DNA of 64,000 nucleotides from Actinomyces sp. oral taxon 170 str. F0386 (GTDB lineage Bacteria; Actinomycetota; Actinomycetes; Actinomycetales; Actinomycetaceae), in assembly GCF_000195595.1 (NCBI RefSeq), contig NZ_GL882530.1:47343-111342 (forward strand), read 5' to 3'. Below, piece by piece: positions 24,154-32,800 of this stretch. Position 1 is the stretch's first letter. Each line of letters starts with the position of its first letter. The position numbers were made by a program, and so were the translations under genes. Below the pieces are notes generated by a model, which had not been told where the DNA came from, did not search any database, and saw only the letters and a program-made list of their open reading frames with translations.

Positions 24154-26520
24154 TCAGCTGGCGGCGTCGTCGACCGCCTCGCCGAAGTCGGGGACGTCCT
24201 CGAGCTTCAGGGTTCCGCTGTTCTGGCTGACTAGTCCGACGGCGGGGCGTAGGCCCAGCCACCACTGGTGACGTGGGCGGCGGTGCTCGCGGTCGAGCTC
24301 GTCGTTCATGCGGTCCAGCGGATGGAGGGAGACCTTGCCCTCCACCAGGCCCACGTAGGAGGCCGTCGGCTCACCGCGCTTGAAGGCACCGGCCAGCAGA
24401 TCCAGGGAGTAGGCGACGAGCTTGGTCGCCATGATCCGGTCGAAGGCCGTGGGGCTGCCGCCCTGCTGCTGGTGGCCCAGGATCGCCTCGCGCACGTCGT
24501 AGAGGTCCTTGCCCTCCTCGGCGAAGATGTGGGCCAGGACATCAGTGGTGTAGTTGACGCTGGCCCGCTCGTTGCGGATGACCAGGTAGAGGCTGCGGCC
24601 CGAGCGGAAGGACTCCACCATCCGCTCGGAGTCGACGGCCAGACCCTTGAGGGTGATGCCCTCCTCGTTGAGGTAGACCTTCTCCGCGCCGGTGGCCAGA
24701 CCGGACATCAGGGACAGGTAGCCGCACTTGCGGCCCATGACCTCGGCGACGAAGCAGCGGTGGGAGGCCGCCGCGGAGAGCTTGATGGAGTCCAGCGCCG
24801 CCACCGCGTTGTTGAGGGCCGTGTCGGTGCCGATGCTCAGTTCCGAGCCGGGCAGGTTGTTGTCGATGGAGGCCGGCACGCACACGATCGGGATCTGGAA
24901 GGCTGGGTAGCGGTCCCGCTCGGTGACCAGGCGATAGGCACTCAGGTAGGCGTTGTAGCCGCCGATGACCAGCAGGGCGTCGATCTCATGGAGCTCGATG
25001 GCCCGCCCCAGGGCGTAGAGCTGCTCGATGGTGGGCACCTCGCGACGCGTGCCCAGCTGGGCGCCGCCGTCGCCGACCCAGCCCTCGACGTCGGCCCAGG
25101 TCAGCTCGTGCACGTCGCCGTCGAGCAGGCCGGGGAAGCCGCCATAGACGCCCAGCATCGTGAAGTCGTGGTCGAGGCCAAGGCGCACGGCCGCGCGCGC
25201 CGCCGTGTTCATCCCCGGGGCCAGGCCGCCGGCGTGGATGATGGCAACCCGCTTGGGGCGAGCGGCGGACGACGGCGTCGAGTCCGCATTGGTGGCCGGC
25301 TCGGCGGGGGGTGTGGACATGGTCTCGAACAGCTCGAGCATGTTGCCGAAGCTGGCCCCGCGGGCCTGGATCGCCCCGAGGTAGTCGTGGGCGGCCACGA
25401 GGTCCTTGACGGCGCGGGTGGATGCGATCTGCTCCATCATCGGCAGGCGGCGGATGCGGTTGTGGCGCTCGGCGATGATGACTGGCTCGCTGCCCGGCTC
25501 CATGGCCACCACCTCGCGGGCGGCGGCGCAGCCCAGCAGTGTGGACATCCAGCGGTCGTAGGCGCTGGGGCGGCCACCGCGCTGGACGTGACCCAGGATG
25601 GTGACACGGGCGGCCTCGCCCAGCTTGTCGGCGATGACCTGGCGGACGTCGTCGGCGGTGATGCGGTTGCCCTCGCGGTCGGTGGCGCCCTCGGCGACGA
25701 TCACCATGGACTCGCGGCGCCCGGCCTCCCGGCCCGCCTTGAGCTTGGAGCACATGTCTTCCTCCCAGTCCTTGCCCGGGGGGAGCTCGGGGACCAGGAC
25801 ATAGTCACAGCCCCCGGCCACCGCCGCCATGAGGGCCAGGTAGCCGCAGTGCCGGCCCATGACCTCCACGACGAAGGTGCGCTGGTGGGAGGCGGCGGTG
25901 GAGGATATGTCGTCGATGGCCTCCAGGATGCGGTGGAGGGCCGAGTCGGTGCCGATGGTCATATCGGCGCCCACCAGGTCGTTGTCGATGCTGCCCACCA
26001 GGCCGGTCACCATAAGGACGGGGTGGGCGGCGGCCGTCTCCGCGCTGATGTCGCCGGCCGCGACGAGCTCCTCGAGCAGGGAGGGCCAGTTCTTGCGGAA
26101 CTCGTTGGTGCCGGTCAGGGATCCGTCGCCGCCGATGACCACGAGCCGGTCGATGCCGTGCTCCAGGAGGTTGCGGGCGGCTGCCAGCTGGCCGGCGCGC
26201 TCGCGGAACTCGGCCGAGCGGGCGGTGCCGATGATGGTGCCGCCGCGCTGGAGGATGGAGCCCACCGAGTCCCACTCCAGGGGGCGGATGCCATCGCCGC
26301 CGGCCACGGCTCCGGCCCAGCCCTCCATGACCGCGTAAGGCCTGGCCCCCAGGCGGATGGCGGTGCGCACCACGGCCCGCACGGCCGCGTTCATGCCCTG
26401 GGCGTCACCGCCGGAGGTGAGGACCCCGATGCGCAGGGGCTCACCGTCCAGGCCGAGGAGAGGGCCGGCCGACGAGCCGGTGGGGGAGAGGGCGGTGTCT
26501 GAGGACGTGGCGGCTGGCAT
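24154..26520 (-). CDS. Double-length (tandem) 6-phosphofructokinase, eukaryote-like
   Basis: Catalyses phosphorylation of fructose-6-phosphate in glycolysis. The protein has 788 residues and two PFK domains, against about 320-340 for ordinary bacterial PfkA. ATG 26520 is preferred because GGAAGGA lies six bases upstream; another ATG at 26580 would add 20 residues. The N-terminal half has RIGVLTSGGDAQGMNAAVRA, VVIGGDGSLTGT and GSIDNDLVGADMTIG: the Gly after GGD and the Gly before SIDND are the ATP-type residues. The C-terminal half has IGGYNAYLSAYRL and PASIDNNLPGSELSIGTDTA, with the second Asp of the loop changed to Asn, as expected of a regulatory half. The end, EHRRPRHQWWLGLRP, closely resembles animal and fungal PFK. 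Confidence 0.92.
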   Translation of the reverse strand: MPAATSSDTALSPTGSSAGPLLGLDGEPLRIGVLTSGGDAQGMNAAVRAVVRTAIRLGARPYAVMEGWAGAVAGGDGIRPLEWDSVGSILQRGGTIIGTARSAEFRERAGQLAAARNLLEHGIDRLVVIGGDGSLTGTNEFRKNWPSLLEELVAAGDISAETAAAHPVLMVTGLVGSIDNDLVGADMTIGTDSALHRILEAIDDISSTAASHQRTFVVEVMGRHCGYLALMAAVAGGCDYVLVPELPPGKDWEEDMCSKLKAGREAGRRESMVIVAEGATDREGNRITADDVRQVIADKLGEAARVTILGHVQRGGRPSAYDRWMSTLLGCAAAREVVAMEPGSEPVIIAERHNRIRRLPMMEQIASTRAVKDLVAAHDYLGAIQARGASFGNMLELFETMSTPPAEPATNADSTPSSAARPKRVAIIHAGGLAPGMNTAARAAVRLGLDHDFTMLGVYGGFPGLLDGDVHELTWADVEGWVGDGGAQLGTRREVPTIEQLYALGRAIELHEIDALLVIGGYNAYLSAYRLVTERDRYPAFQIPIVCVPASIDNNLPGSELSIGTDTALNNAVAALDSIKLSAAASHRCFVAEVMGRKCGYLSLMSGLATGAEKVYLNEEGITLKGLAVDSERMVESFRSGRSLYLVIRNERASVNYTTDVLAHIFAEEGKDLYDVREAILGHQQQGGSPTAFDRIMATKLVAYSLDLLAGAFKRGEPTASYVGLVEGKVSLHPLDRMNDELDREHRRPRHQWWLGLRPAVGLVSQNSGTLKLEDVPDFGEAVDDAAS

Positions 26521-26753
26521 GTGGGGTCCTTCCCTGAGGTCGCCGGTGGGCCTGGCTCCCGGCGTCGGCCGGGAGGACATCAGCCCTTATTGTTGCTGGT
26601 GAGCGCCGCCACGTCATCCTCCCCAGGTCCCAAGGGCGTTGTTCCGCTATCTGTGATTCTGATTATGCCGGGGGTTAGGTGACCTCTGCCCATGCCTACC
26701 TATATGTGTCGGTGACCGTTGGCATACTGGTTCCTGAGCGAAAGGAGATCTCG

Positions 26754-27557
26754 ATGAAGGTTGCATTGTCGCTACTTGAAAAGATGCTCAATTTTTGGAA
26801 GCAGGATGGTGATGGCCTCTATGAGTGGTTTGGTGCTATGGCGGCGATGTCGGCTTTGGCTTCGGTCGCATCGAAAACACATCCCACTGAGGTTGGTGCG
26901 ATGGTGTCTAGTTTTGTAGGGTTGGAGGCTGTGTCGCGATGGCTTACGGTAGATGCTCCTCCGATACTTAAGTTTCGCAGTATATTTTGGCAGAATGTCT
27001 TTATGGCTGTGGTGGTGGTTGTCGTTGTGGCGATGGTGGTTCTGCCGGTTTTGAGGGAGGAAAGAAACGAAGAGAGAGGTGTGCGCGGGCTTGGTGTTGA
27101 ATACGAGATGAAGGGGCTGTTATGGTCCAGGGTTGCAAGAACTTTGTGGGTTGTGTTTGCGATCTGCTGTCAAGTGGGTCCTCCTGAACGGCTTGTGGGT
27201 GCACTGTGTGCCCTTGCGGTGCTTGCTGTTGTCTTGTTGGTGACGGCTCTTGTGTGGCGCGTTGTATTGGAGCGATTTCCCGATATAGTTTTGGCGCCTA
27301 TGAGTGTGTGCTTAAGTGTAGTGTGGACGTCAGCGGCATTCCTATTTCTTGCCGTTCTCAACGCCGCGTTTTCTCCGTTGATTCGAATTGTTTCGTGGCT
27401 GTTCTCTAGTGAGTCGGATTCTCATCGTGAAGTCAGAGAGCAAATTATTGAAAATCGATCCGAGGTTGAATTACCTTCTGGGGCGGTGTCTTTAGTTGAG
27501 GAGGTTGCAAGTAGGCCCACTGAGGGCTATTCGCAGACTCGGATGCCTCGCTTCTGA
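26754..27557 (+). CDS. AT-rich orphan membrane protein
   Basis: A 267-residue protein of no family I recognise. AAAGGAGA precedes the ATG at 26754, which supports this start over an upstream one. Predicted membrane segments: residues about 27-50, 82-102 (a run of valines), 127-148, 153-175 and 185-210, the last flanked by aromatic and basic residues. The tail of about 55 residues is soluble and charged (SDSHREVREQIIENRSEV). Base and codon use differ sharply from all neighbours: many TTT, GTT, ATT and GAT codons in an otherwise GC-ending genome. That indicates recent acquisition. Phage- or plasmid-derived effector, immunity or defence roles are possible, but nothing in the sequence shows one. 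Confidence 0.75.
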   Translation: MKVALSLLEKMLNFWKQDGDGLYEWFGAMAAMSALASVASKTHPTEVGAMVSSFVGLEAVSRWLTVDAPPILKFRSIFWQNVFMAVVVVVVVAMVVLPVLREERNEERGVRGLGVEYEMKGLLWSRVARTLWVVFAICCQVGPPERLVGALCALAVLAVVLLVTALVWRVVLERFPDIVLAPMSVCLSVVWTSAAFLFLAVLNAAFSPLIRIVSWLFSSESDSHREVREQIIENRSEVELPSGAVSLVEEVASRPTEGYSQTRMPRF

Positions 27558-27839
27558 CCAGTAGAAACATGGGCGGTTCTCTGGTTCATGAATAAGTTTC
27601 ACTGAATTGGATGTTGATTCTAGGTGCTTGGAAGTCCTGGTCAATGACGGTGGTTGCTGTACGTCGAGGGCGGCTTTGATGTCTTCAATTTCGACTGGCT
27701 TGTGGATTGGTGTGCATGGGAGCTTTCGGGCCTCAGTGTTGAGGACGTGCTTGCGTCGTCGGCCCCACCGCTTGCCGCTCCAGAGGCCGAGCAGCACTAT
27801 GGCACCCACCAGCGCGCTCGTCGCCGTCAGTGCGGGCAT
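27492..27839 (-). CDS. Small putative membrane-anchored protein
   Basis: A 115-residue reading frame with a ribosome binding site (GAAGGGAG) six bases before its ATG. It has an N-terminal membrane segment (residues 5-20) followed by a basic stop-transfer run GKRWGRRRKH, then a polar tail rich in Ser, Thr and Pro. It overlaps the 3' end of the orphan membrane gene tail-to-tail by 66 bases. No family is recognised. It may be real because of the good start and topology, but the tail looks poorly conserved and it could be a remnant. Confidence 0.4.
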   Translation of the reverse strand: MPALTATSALVGAIVLLGLWSGKRWGRRRKHVLNTEARKLPCTPIHKPVEIEDIKAALDVQQPPSLTRTSKHLESTSNSVKLIHEPENRPCFYWSEARHPSLRIALSGPTCNLLN

Positions 27840-27915
27840 GACCGTCTCCCTTCTCGAGCCCTCCTCGTGTCAACCAACGATAATTCGTGTGGTGATGCGC
27901 AGCGCAGGATTGGGG

Positions 27916-28069
27916 ACGTACTTCGTGATCGGGGACTGCGTTTCGTGTCGGGGACGTACTTTTCCCCAAGATGACTGCGTTCTGGTCCCAGTCGTCTGCG
28001 ACAGAACGCAGTCCTCGTGCCGAAAGTACGTTCTCGACGGCGCTCACGGCCGAAGGCCTTGTGCCGCGA
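27916..28069. repeat. 154-bp direct repeat, copy 1
   Basis: This copy matches 28947-29100 in the same orientation at all but one of 154 positions (C at 27924, T at 28955). Internally, ACGTACTT and ACTGCGTT modules alternate. Then a 12-bp stem GACTGCGTTCTG/CAGAACGCAGTC is enclosed by a 9-bp stem ACGTACTTT/AAAGTACGT, and the copy ends with a GGCC-GAA-GGCC mini-hairpin. It begins 76 bases before the small minus-strand gene and ends 26 bases beyond the phosphotransferase stop codon. No target-site duplication is evident. Confidence 0.93.
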
Positions 28070-28095
28070 TCCTGGGGTGGTTCCGTCAGGGCCTC

Positions 28096-28866
28096 TTATA
28101 TGAGCGCTCTGGTGAGTGCCGCCGCGTTGGTCCTCAGATAGTGGATGTCACGCAGATAGGTGGTGTCGTGGCCGTCGTCGAGGTGGGACTGGAAAGCCGC
28201 GTCGCCCTGTGCCGCCTGAGACCGCATGTAGCTGACTAGATCGAGCAGCCGTTGGCACATGGCCTCGATGACCTGTGTCCGGTCCACCTCGCCGTACTCG
28301 TCGCAGAACAGCCGGGCCCGCCGAGCCTGCTCGGCCAGAGAGCCGAAGCCGACCGCATTTTCTGGTGCGGTGAGTGGGGCGAACCGATAGATCGCGTAGG
28401 CGACGTCGCGGATGCGAGGGCCTGGGTGCGCGGTGTCGAAGTCGATGATGCAGACCATCCTGCTTCCATCGAAGACGCAGTTGTACGGCGCGAAGTCCCC
28501 GTGGCAGACGACCTCATAGGGCTCAACCGCAGTCAGCATCCAGCCGTCCACCACTTTGGTCGCCAAGTCGCTGGTCGCCTCGTGCAGTGAGTGCAGCGCT
28601 CGTGCCGCCGAGACGAGCACCTCGTCGCTGCGCAGTTCCTCAGACAGCGGGTAGGAGCCGGTCTGGCCCTCAATGAACCCGAGGACCTGCCGGTCGTCGT
28701 CGGACAGACCAAGAAATCTCGGTGAGTACCTGAACCCCCGGCACTCCAGCACGGTGAGCAGCCACTCGACATTGGCGCTGCCCTGGCGCCGACTACGAAG
28801 TACTCTGCCGCCCACCTTGGTGACCTCGGTCGACCCGCCCCGAAGGTCCTCGGGAACCTCGCTCAT
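28096..28866 (-). CDS. Phosphotransferase of the aminoglycoside/choline kinase (APH) fold
   Basis: A 256-residue protein with the kinase-like APH fold. The catalytic loop is VVCHGDFAPYNCVFDG (HGDxxxxN) and the metal-binding motif is MVCIIDFDTAHPGPRIRDVA. ATG 28866 is chosen because GGAGCAGG precedes it and a TAGGAT box lies just upstream; the open frame continues upstream through the repeat only by chance. The substrate may be an aminoglycoside, macrolide, homoserine, choline or a sugar; the sequence does not decide this and resistance should not be assumed. It stands alone between two near-identical direct repeats, which suggests it arrived, or was duplicated, as a unit. Confidence 0.85.
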   Translation of the reverse strand: MSEVPEDLRGGSTEVTKVGGRVLRSRRQGSANVEWLLTVLECRGFRYSPRFLGLSDDDRQVLGFIEGQTGSYPLSEELRSDEVLVSAARALHSLHEATSDLATKVVDGWMLTAVEPYEVVCHGDFAPYNCVFDGSRMVCIIDFDTAHPGPRIRDVAYAIYRFAPLTAPENAVGFGSLAEQARRARLFCDEYGEVDRTQVIEAMCQRLLDLVSYMRSQAAQGDAAFQSHLDDGHDTTYLRDIHYLRTNAAALTRALI

Positions 28867-28888
28867 GCCACCTGCTCCATGCCTTGTC

Positions 28889-28894
28889 ATCCTA
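28889..28894 (-). promoter_or_regulatory. -10 box of the APH-fold gene
   Basis: Minus-strand TAGGAT lies 22 bases before the start codon, leaving room for a short leader that carries the GGAGCAGG ribosome binding site. It lies between repeat copy 2 and the gene, so the repeat would not be in this transcript. Confidence 0.5.
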
Positions 28895-28946
28895 CGCTGT
28901 GGACGACGTCGGGCTCGAAGCGTAGAGGTTGGAGCAGGTGCCGGGA

Positions 28947-29100
28947 ACGTACTTTGTGATCGGGGACTGCGTTTCGTGTCGGGGACGTACTTTTCCCCAA
29001 GATGACTGCGTTCTGGTCCCAGTCGTCTGCGACAGAACGCAGTCCTCGTGCCGAAAGTACGTTCTCGACGGCGCTCACGGCCGAAGGCCTTGTGCCGCGA
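28947..29100. repeat. 154-bp direct repeat, copy 2
   Basis: Same orientation and structure as copy 1, with a single difference over 154 bases. It begins 80 bases upstream of the APH-fold start codon, almost the same distance as copy 1 from the small gene at 27839. The region from its right edge to sucC (29101-29350) holds no gene. Confidence 0.93.
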
Positions 29101-29270
29101 GATGAGCCCGACCGGGCGGCCGACCAGCAGCACATCGGTCAGTCGTCAGGTCCGCCGGGCCACAGCGGATGCCCCCGTTCGCACGCCCCGCCGTGAGACG
29201 CCGCGCCCGCCCTACGTGAGACGCCCGAAGTCAGCCTCGTGTCCAGCCCGTGTGGAGCGTCCTGGGACGT

Positions 29271-29276
29271 TAGGCT
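29271..29276 (+). promoter_or_regulatory. -10 box of the sucCD operon
   Basis: TAGGCT lies 74 bases before the sucC ATG and is the only good -10 box in the 250-base gap between the repeat and sucC. No convincing -35 was seen. Confidence 0.45.
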
Positions 29277-29350
29277 CAATACCGGTGCCCGCCCGGCCGA
29301 CGTCGGCCCGCGCCCTCAAGCCATCCACATGCCCCGAGAGGATCAGCTGC

Positions 29351-30556
29351 ATGGATCTCTACGAGTACCAGGCCAGGGACCTGTTCCGCCAGCACGGCGT
29401 CCCCGTGCTCAACGGCGCCGTGGCCACGACCCCCGAGGAGGCGCGCAGCGCCGCGCAGTCCCTCCTCGACGCGGGTAGCGACCTGGTGGTCGTCAAGGCC
29501 CAGGTCAAGACCGGCGGCCGCGGCAAGGCCGGCGGCGTCAAGCTCGCCCGCACCGTTGAGGAGGCCGAGGCCCGCGCCCGCGACATCCTGGGCATGGACA
29601 TCAAGGGCCACACGGTGCGCGCCGTCCTCATCTCCGACGGCGTCGACCTCGACGCCGAGTACTACTTCTCCATCCTCCTGGACCGCACCGAGCGCCAGTA
29701 CCTGGCGATGTGCTCGCGCGAGGGCGGCATGGACATCGAGACCCTCGCGGCCGAGCGCCCCGAGGCCCTGGCCCGCGTCGGCATCGACCCGCTCGAGGGC
29801 GTCACCCCCGCCGTCGCCCACCGGATCGTCGAGGCCGCAGGCTTCGAGGCCGGGGCCCTGGCCGACGAGGTCGCCGCCGTCATCGAGCGCCTCTGGGAGG
29901 TCTTCACCGCTGAGGACGCCACCCTCGTGGAGGTCAACCCCCTGGTCAAGGCCACCGACGGCCGCATCATCGCCCTGGACGGCAAGGTCACTCTCGACGA
30001 CAATTCCCGCTTCCGTCACCCCGCCCACGCCGAGCTCGTCGACAACGCCGCCACCGACCCCCTGGAGGCCCGCGCCCGCGAGGCCGGCCTCAACTACGTG
30101 CGCCTCGAGGGCGAGGTCGGGGTCCTGGGCAACGGCGCCGGCCTGGTCATGTCCACCCTCGACGTCGTCGCCGGCGCCGGCGAGCGCCACGGCGGCATGA
30201 AGCCCGCCAACTTCCTCGACCTGGGAGGCGGGTCATCGGCCGAGGTCATGGCCACCGGCCTGGAGGTCGTCGCCTCCGACCCCCAGGTGCGCGCCATCCT
30301 CGTCAACGTCTTCGGCGGCATCACCTCCTGCGACACCGTCGCCCAGGGCATCGTGACCGCCGTCGAGTCCCTGGGTGGGCTGCCCAAGCCCGTCGTCGTG
30401 CGCCTGGACGGCAACAACGCCGAGACCGGTCGCGCCATCCTGGCCGACGCCGCCATCGAGGGCGTCACCGTCGTCGACACCATGGACGGGGCCGCCGACG
30501 TCGTCACCGCCATCGCCGAGCAGATCAGCGGGCAGACCGCTTCCAAGGAGGCCTGA
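29351..30556 (+). CDS. sucC: Succinyl-CoA synthetase, beta subunit
   Basis: The nucleotide-binding subunit of the TCA-cycle enzyme that makes ATP or GTP from succinyl-CoA. It has 401 residues from the ATG at 29351, which begins MDLYEYQARDLFRQHGVPVL, the usual N-terminus; an upstream frame extends into non-coding DNA. The ATP-grasp domain is visible in VVKAQVKTGGRGKAGGVKLA and VEVNPLVKATDG. The C-terminal CoA-ligase domain has NFLDLGGGSSAEVMA and VFGGITSCDTVAQGIV. sucD begins three bases after its stop codon. Confidence 0.96.
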   Translation: MDLYEYQARDLFRQHGVPVLNGAVATTPEEARSAAQSLLDAGSDLVVVKAQVKTGGRGKAGGVKLARTVEEAEARARDILGMDIKGHTVRAVLISDGVDLDAEYYFSILLDRTERQYLAMCSREGGMDIETLAAERPEALARVGIDPLEGVTPAVAHRIVEAAGFEAGALADEVAAVIERLWEVFTAEDATLVEVNPLVKATDGRIIALDGKVTLDDNSRFRHPAHAELVDNAATDPLEARAREAGLNYVRLEGEVGVLGNGAGLVMSTLDVVAGAGERHGGMKPANFLDLGGGSSAEVMATGLEVVASDPQVRAILVNVFGGITSCDTVAQGIVTAVESLGGLPKPVVVRLDGNNAETGRAILADAAIEGVTVVDTMDGAADVVTAIAEQISGQTASKEA

Positions 30557-30559
30557 GAC

Positions 30560-31501
30560 ATGAGCATCTTCTTGACCGAGACCGACAGTGTCATCGTCCA
30601 GGGCATGACCGGCTCCGAGGGCCGCAAGCACACCACCCGCATGCTCTCGGCCGGCACGAAGGTCGTCGCCGGCGTCAACCCCCGCAAGGCCGGCACCGCC
30701 GTCGCCTTCGACATCGCCCCCATCGGCCCCGGCGCCGGCGAGGTGCAGTCCGGCACCGTCGAGGTCCCCGTCTACGGCACCGTCGCCGAGGCCAAGGAGG
30801 CCACAGGCGCCGAGGTGAGCGTCGTCTTCGTCCCGCCCGCCTTCGCCAAGGGCGCCGTCGTCGAGGCCGTCGACGCCGGGGTGCGCCTCGTCGTCGTCAT
30901 CACCGAGGGGATCCCGGTCGCCGACGCCACCTGGATGCGTGCCTACGCCGCAGAGCGCGGCGTCCAGATCATCGGCCCCAACTGCCCGGGCATCATCTCC
31001 CCGGCCCGCTCCAACGTGGGCATCACCCCGCCCGACATCACCGGCCCCGGCCCCCTGGGACTGGTCTCCAAGTCCGGAACCCTCACGTACCAGCTCATGC
31101 ACGAGCTGTCCGACCTGGGCTTCACCACCTGCATCGGCATCGGCGGGGACCCGGTGGTCGGCACCACCCACATCGATGCCCTGACCGCCTTCGAGGCCGA
31201 CCCCGACACCCGCCTGGTCGTCATGATCGGTGAGATTGGGGGCGACGCCGAGGAGCGTGCCGCCGCTTACATCCGCGAGCACATGACCAAGCCGGTGGTC
31301 GCCTACGTCGCCGGCTTCACCGCCCCCGAGGGGCGCACCATGGGTCACGCCGGCGCGATCGTCTCCGGTTCCTCGGGCACCGCCGAGGCCAAGAAGACCG
31401 CTCTGGAGGCCGCCGGCGTCCGGGTGGGGCGCACTCCCAGCCAGACCGCCGAGATCGCCCGCGAGCTCTACCGCGCCCTGGCCGATGAGGTGAGCGCTTG
31501 A
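30560..31501 (+). CDS. sucD: Succinyl-CoA synthetase, alpha subunit
   Basis: The CoA-binding and phosphohistidine subunit, 313 residues. The N-terminal Rossmann domain has [17 protein letters not shown] and [12 protein letters not shown]. The phosphorylated histidine lies in [31 protein letters not shown] and [18 protein letters not shown] are also diagnostic. It is slightly longer than E. coli SucD. Its TGA overlaps the possible TTG start of the next gene by four bases, so the three genes form one transcription unit. Confidence 0.96.
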   Translation: MSIFLTETDSVIVQGMTGSEGRKHTTRMLSAGTKVVAGVNPRKAGTAVAFDIAPIGPGAGEVQSGTVEVPVYGTVAEAKEATGAEVSVVFVPPAFAKGAVVEAVDAGVRLVVVITEGIPVADATWMRAYAAERGVQIIGPNCPGIISPARSNVGITPPDITGPGPLGLVSKSGTLTYQLMHELSDLGFTTCIGIGGDPVVGTTHIDALTAFEADPDTRLVVMIGEIGGDAEERAAAYIREHMTKPVVAYVAGFTAPEGRTMGHAGAIVSGSSGTAEAKKTALEAAGVRVGRTPSQTAEIARELYRALADEVSA

Positions 31502-32745
31502 GCCTGGCGCGGTCGCGAGCCACCAGCCTGATGTCCTGGGGCCTGTGGTCCCTGCGCGTGGGAATCGAGTCAGTCGGCCTGATCTGGCTGGTGGTGGTTC
31601 TGCTGACGGTCGCCGTGTCGATGGCGGCCTCCAGCTTCAACGCCGCGGCCGCTCTGAGCGCCGGCGAGGCCCTGCGCGCCGGAACCGCCCTGTGGGGCCT
31701 CGGCTTCGGGGGAATGGTGACCTCGTCCTACGCTGACCAGGGCACTCTCAGCCTGCCGTTGCTGGGACTGACCCTGGCGCAGGTGGGCTGGACCTGGAAC
31801 TGCGTGCGGCGCGCCCGTCCCTCCCGCCCGGCGGCCGGGGCGGCCATCGTCGTCGCCGCCATCGTCGTTGCCGTCCTGGCCTGCCTGACCGGCCCCAAGG
31901 GACTGGAGACGTGGCCGGCGGTGGGCGGCATCGCCGTGATCACGGGGGGCGTCGTCGGCATCCGGCTTCAGCGCGCCGGCAACGGCTGGCCGGCCCTGAC
32001 CGGGTGGTGGGACGCACGCCCCCACTGGGTGGGGCCGGCACTGTCACTGGCCTACGGCGCTGCCAGAGCCCTGGCGCTGCTGAGCGTCCTGGTGGTGGCC
32101 GCGGCCGTCTTCACCGGAGCCGGACGGGTCTCGGTCCTGCACGACTCCCTGGCCGGGGGCGGCATCATCGCGATGTCGGGCCTGGTCCTGCTTCAGACCG
32201 GCTGGGTGCCCACCCTGCTCGTCTGGGCCTGCTCCTGGCTCATCGGCGCCGGCTTTTCCGTGGGCACGGGAACCGTCTTCGCCCCTGACCGCGTGGTGGC
32301 CGGCCCCGTCCCCACCCTGCCGCTGCTGGGGCTGCTGCCGACGGCGCCGCTGAGCACCGTGGGCCTGTGGCTCCCGCTCGTGGTGACGGCCGGCGCCATG
32401 GTGGCCGCCTGGCGGCGTCGAGCGGTCCTCAACTCCCTGCGGGTGCGCTACGCCGTCAGCGCCGCTGGTCTGGCCGCCCTCCTCGTGGCAGGGGGCGTGG
32501 GACTGCTGTGCGTGGCGGCCTCCGGCTCCGTGGGACCAGGTCGGATGACCGACGTCGGTCCACAGTTCCTCTACACCGTCATCCTCGTCTTCGTCGAGGT
32601 CGGTGTGGGACTGGCCGCCATGGCGGTCCTCGCCCACCCTTACACCCGGACCTGGGCCCGGGGCGCCCTGCCCGAGTCGGTCCTGCCGGCGTCCTACCGC
32701 CGCCACGAATCCAGCGATGTCGACGAGCCGGACGACGAGGCGTAG
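31498..32745 (+). CDS. DUF6350-family membrane protein (PerM-like)
   Basis: A 415-residue polytopic membrane protein with about ten hydrophobic segments. Position directly after sucD, length and hydrophobicity pattern match the DUF6350 family, which includes mycobacterial PerM (Rv0955), implicated in cell division; this assignment rests mainly on context. The start is uncertain: a TTG at 31498 gives a four-base overlap with sucD, and the first ATG is at 31531. The acidic tail DVDEPDDEA is soluble. In related genomes purN and purH often follow; here a reverse-strand orphan intervenes. Confidence 0.72.
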   Translation: MSLARSRATSLMSWGLWSLRVGIESVGLIWLVVVLLTVAVSMAASSFNAAAALSAGEALRAGTALWGLGFGGMVTSSYADQGTLSLPLLGLTLAQVGWTWNCVRRARPSRPAAGAAIVVAAIVVAVLACLTGPKGLETWPAVGGIAVITGGVVGIRLQRAGNGWPALTGWWDARPHWVGPALSLAYGAARALALLSVLVVAAAVFTGAGRVSVLHDSLAGGGIIAMSGLVLLQTGWVPTLLVWACSWLIGAGFSVGTGTVFAPDRVVAGPVPTLPLLGLLPTAPLSTVGLWLPLVVTAGAMVAAWRRRAVLNSLRVRYAVSAAGLAALLVAGGVGLLCVAASGSVGPGRMTDVGPQFLYTVILVFVEVGVGLAAMAVLAHPYTRTWARGALPESVLPASYRRHESSDVDEPDDEA

Positions 32746-32800
32746 CGCCGTCCCGGGCGTGGAGCGACGGTGCTTGCTGGGCGCAGATCCCGCTCAGGCT

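Noticed and set aside
28096..28866. Calling the APH-fold gene an antibiotic-resistance determinant
   Set aside because: The fold is shared by many small-molecule kinases and no diagnostic resistance subtype motif is recognisable.
27916..29100. CRISPR array or composite transposon
   Set aside because: Only two copies, 154 bp long, with no spacers, no cas genes and no transposase.
28867..29133. N-terminal extension of the APH-fold frame through repeat copy 2
   Set aside because: The extra residues are Arg/Ser-rich translation of the palindromic repeat; a ribosome binding site and -10 box support the start at 28866.
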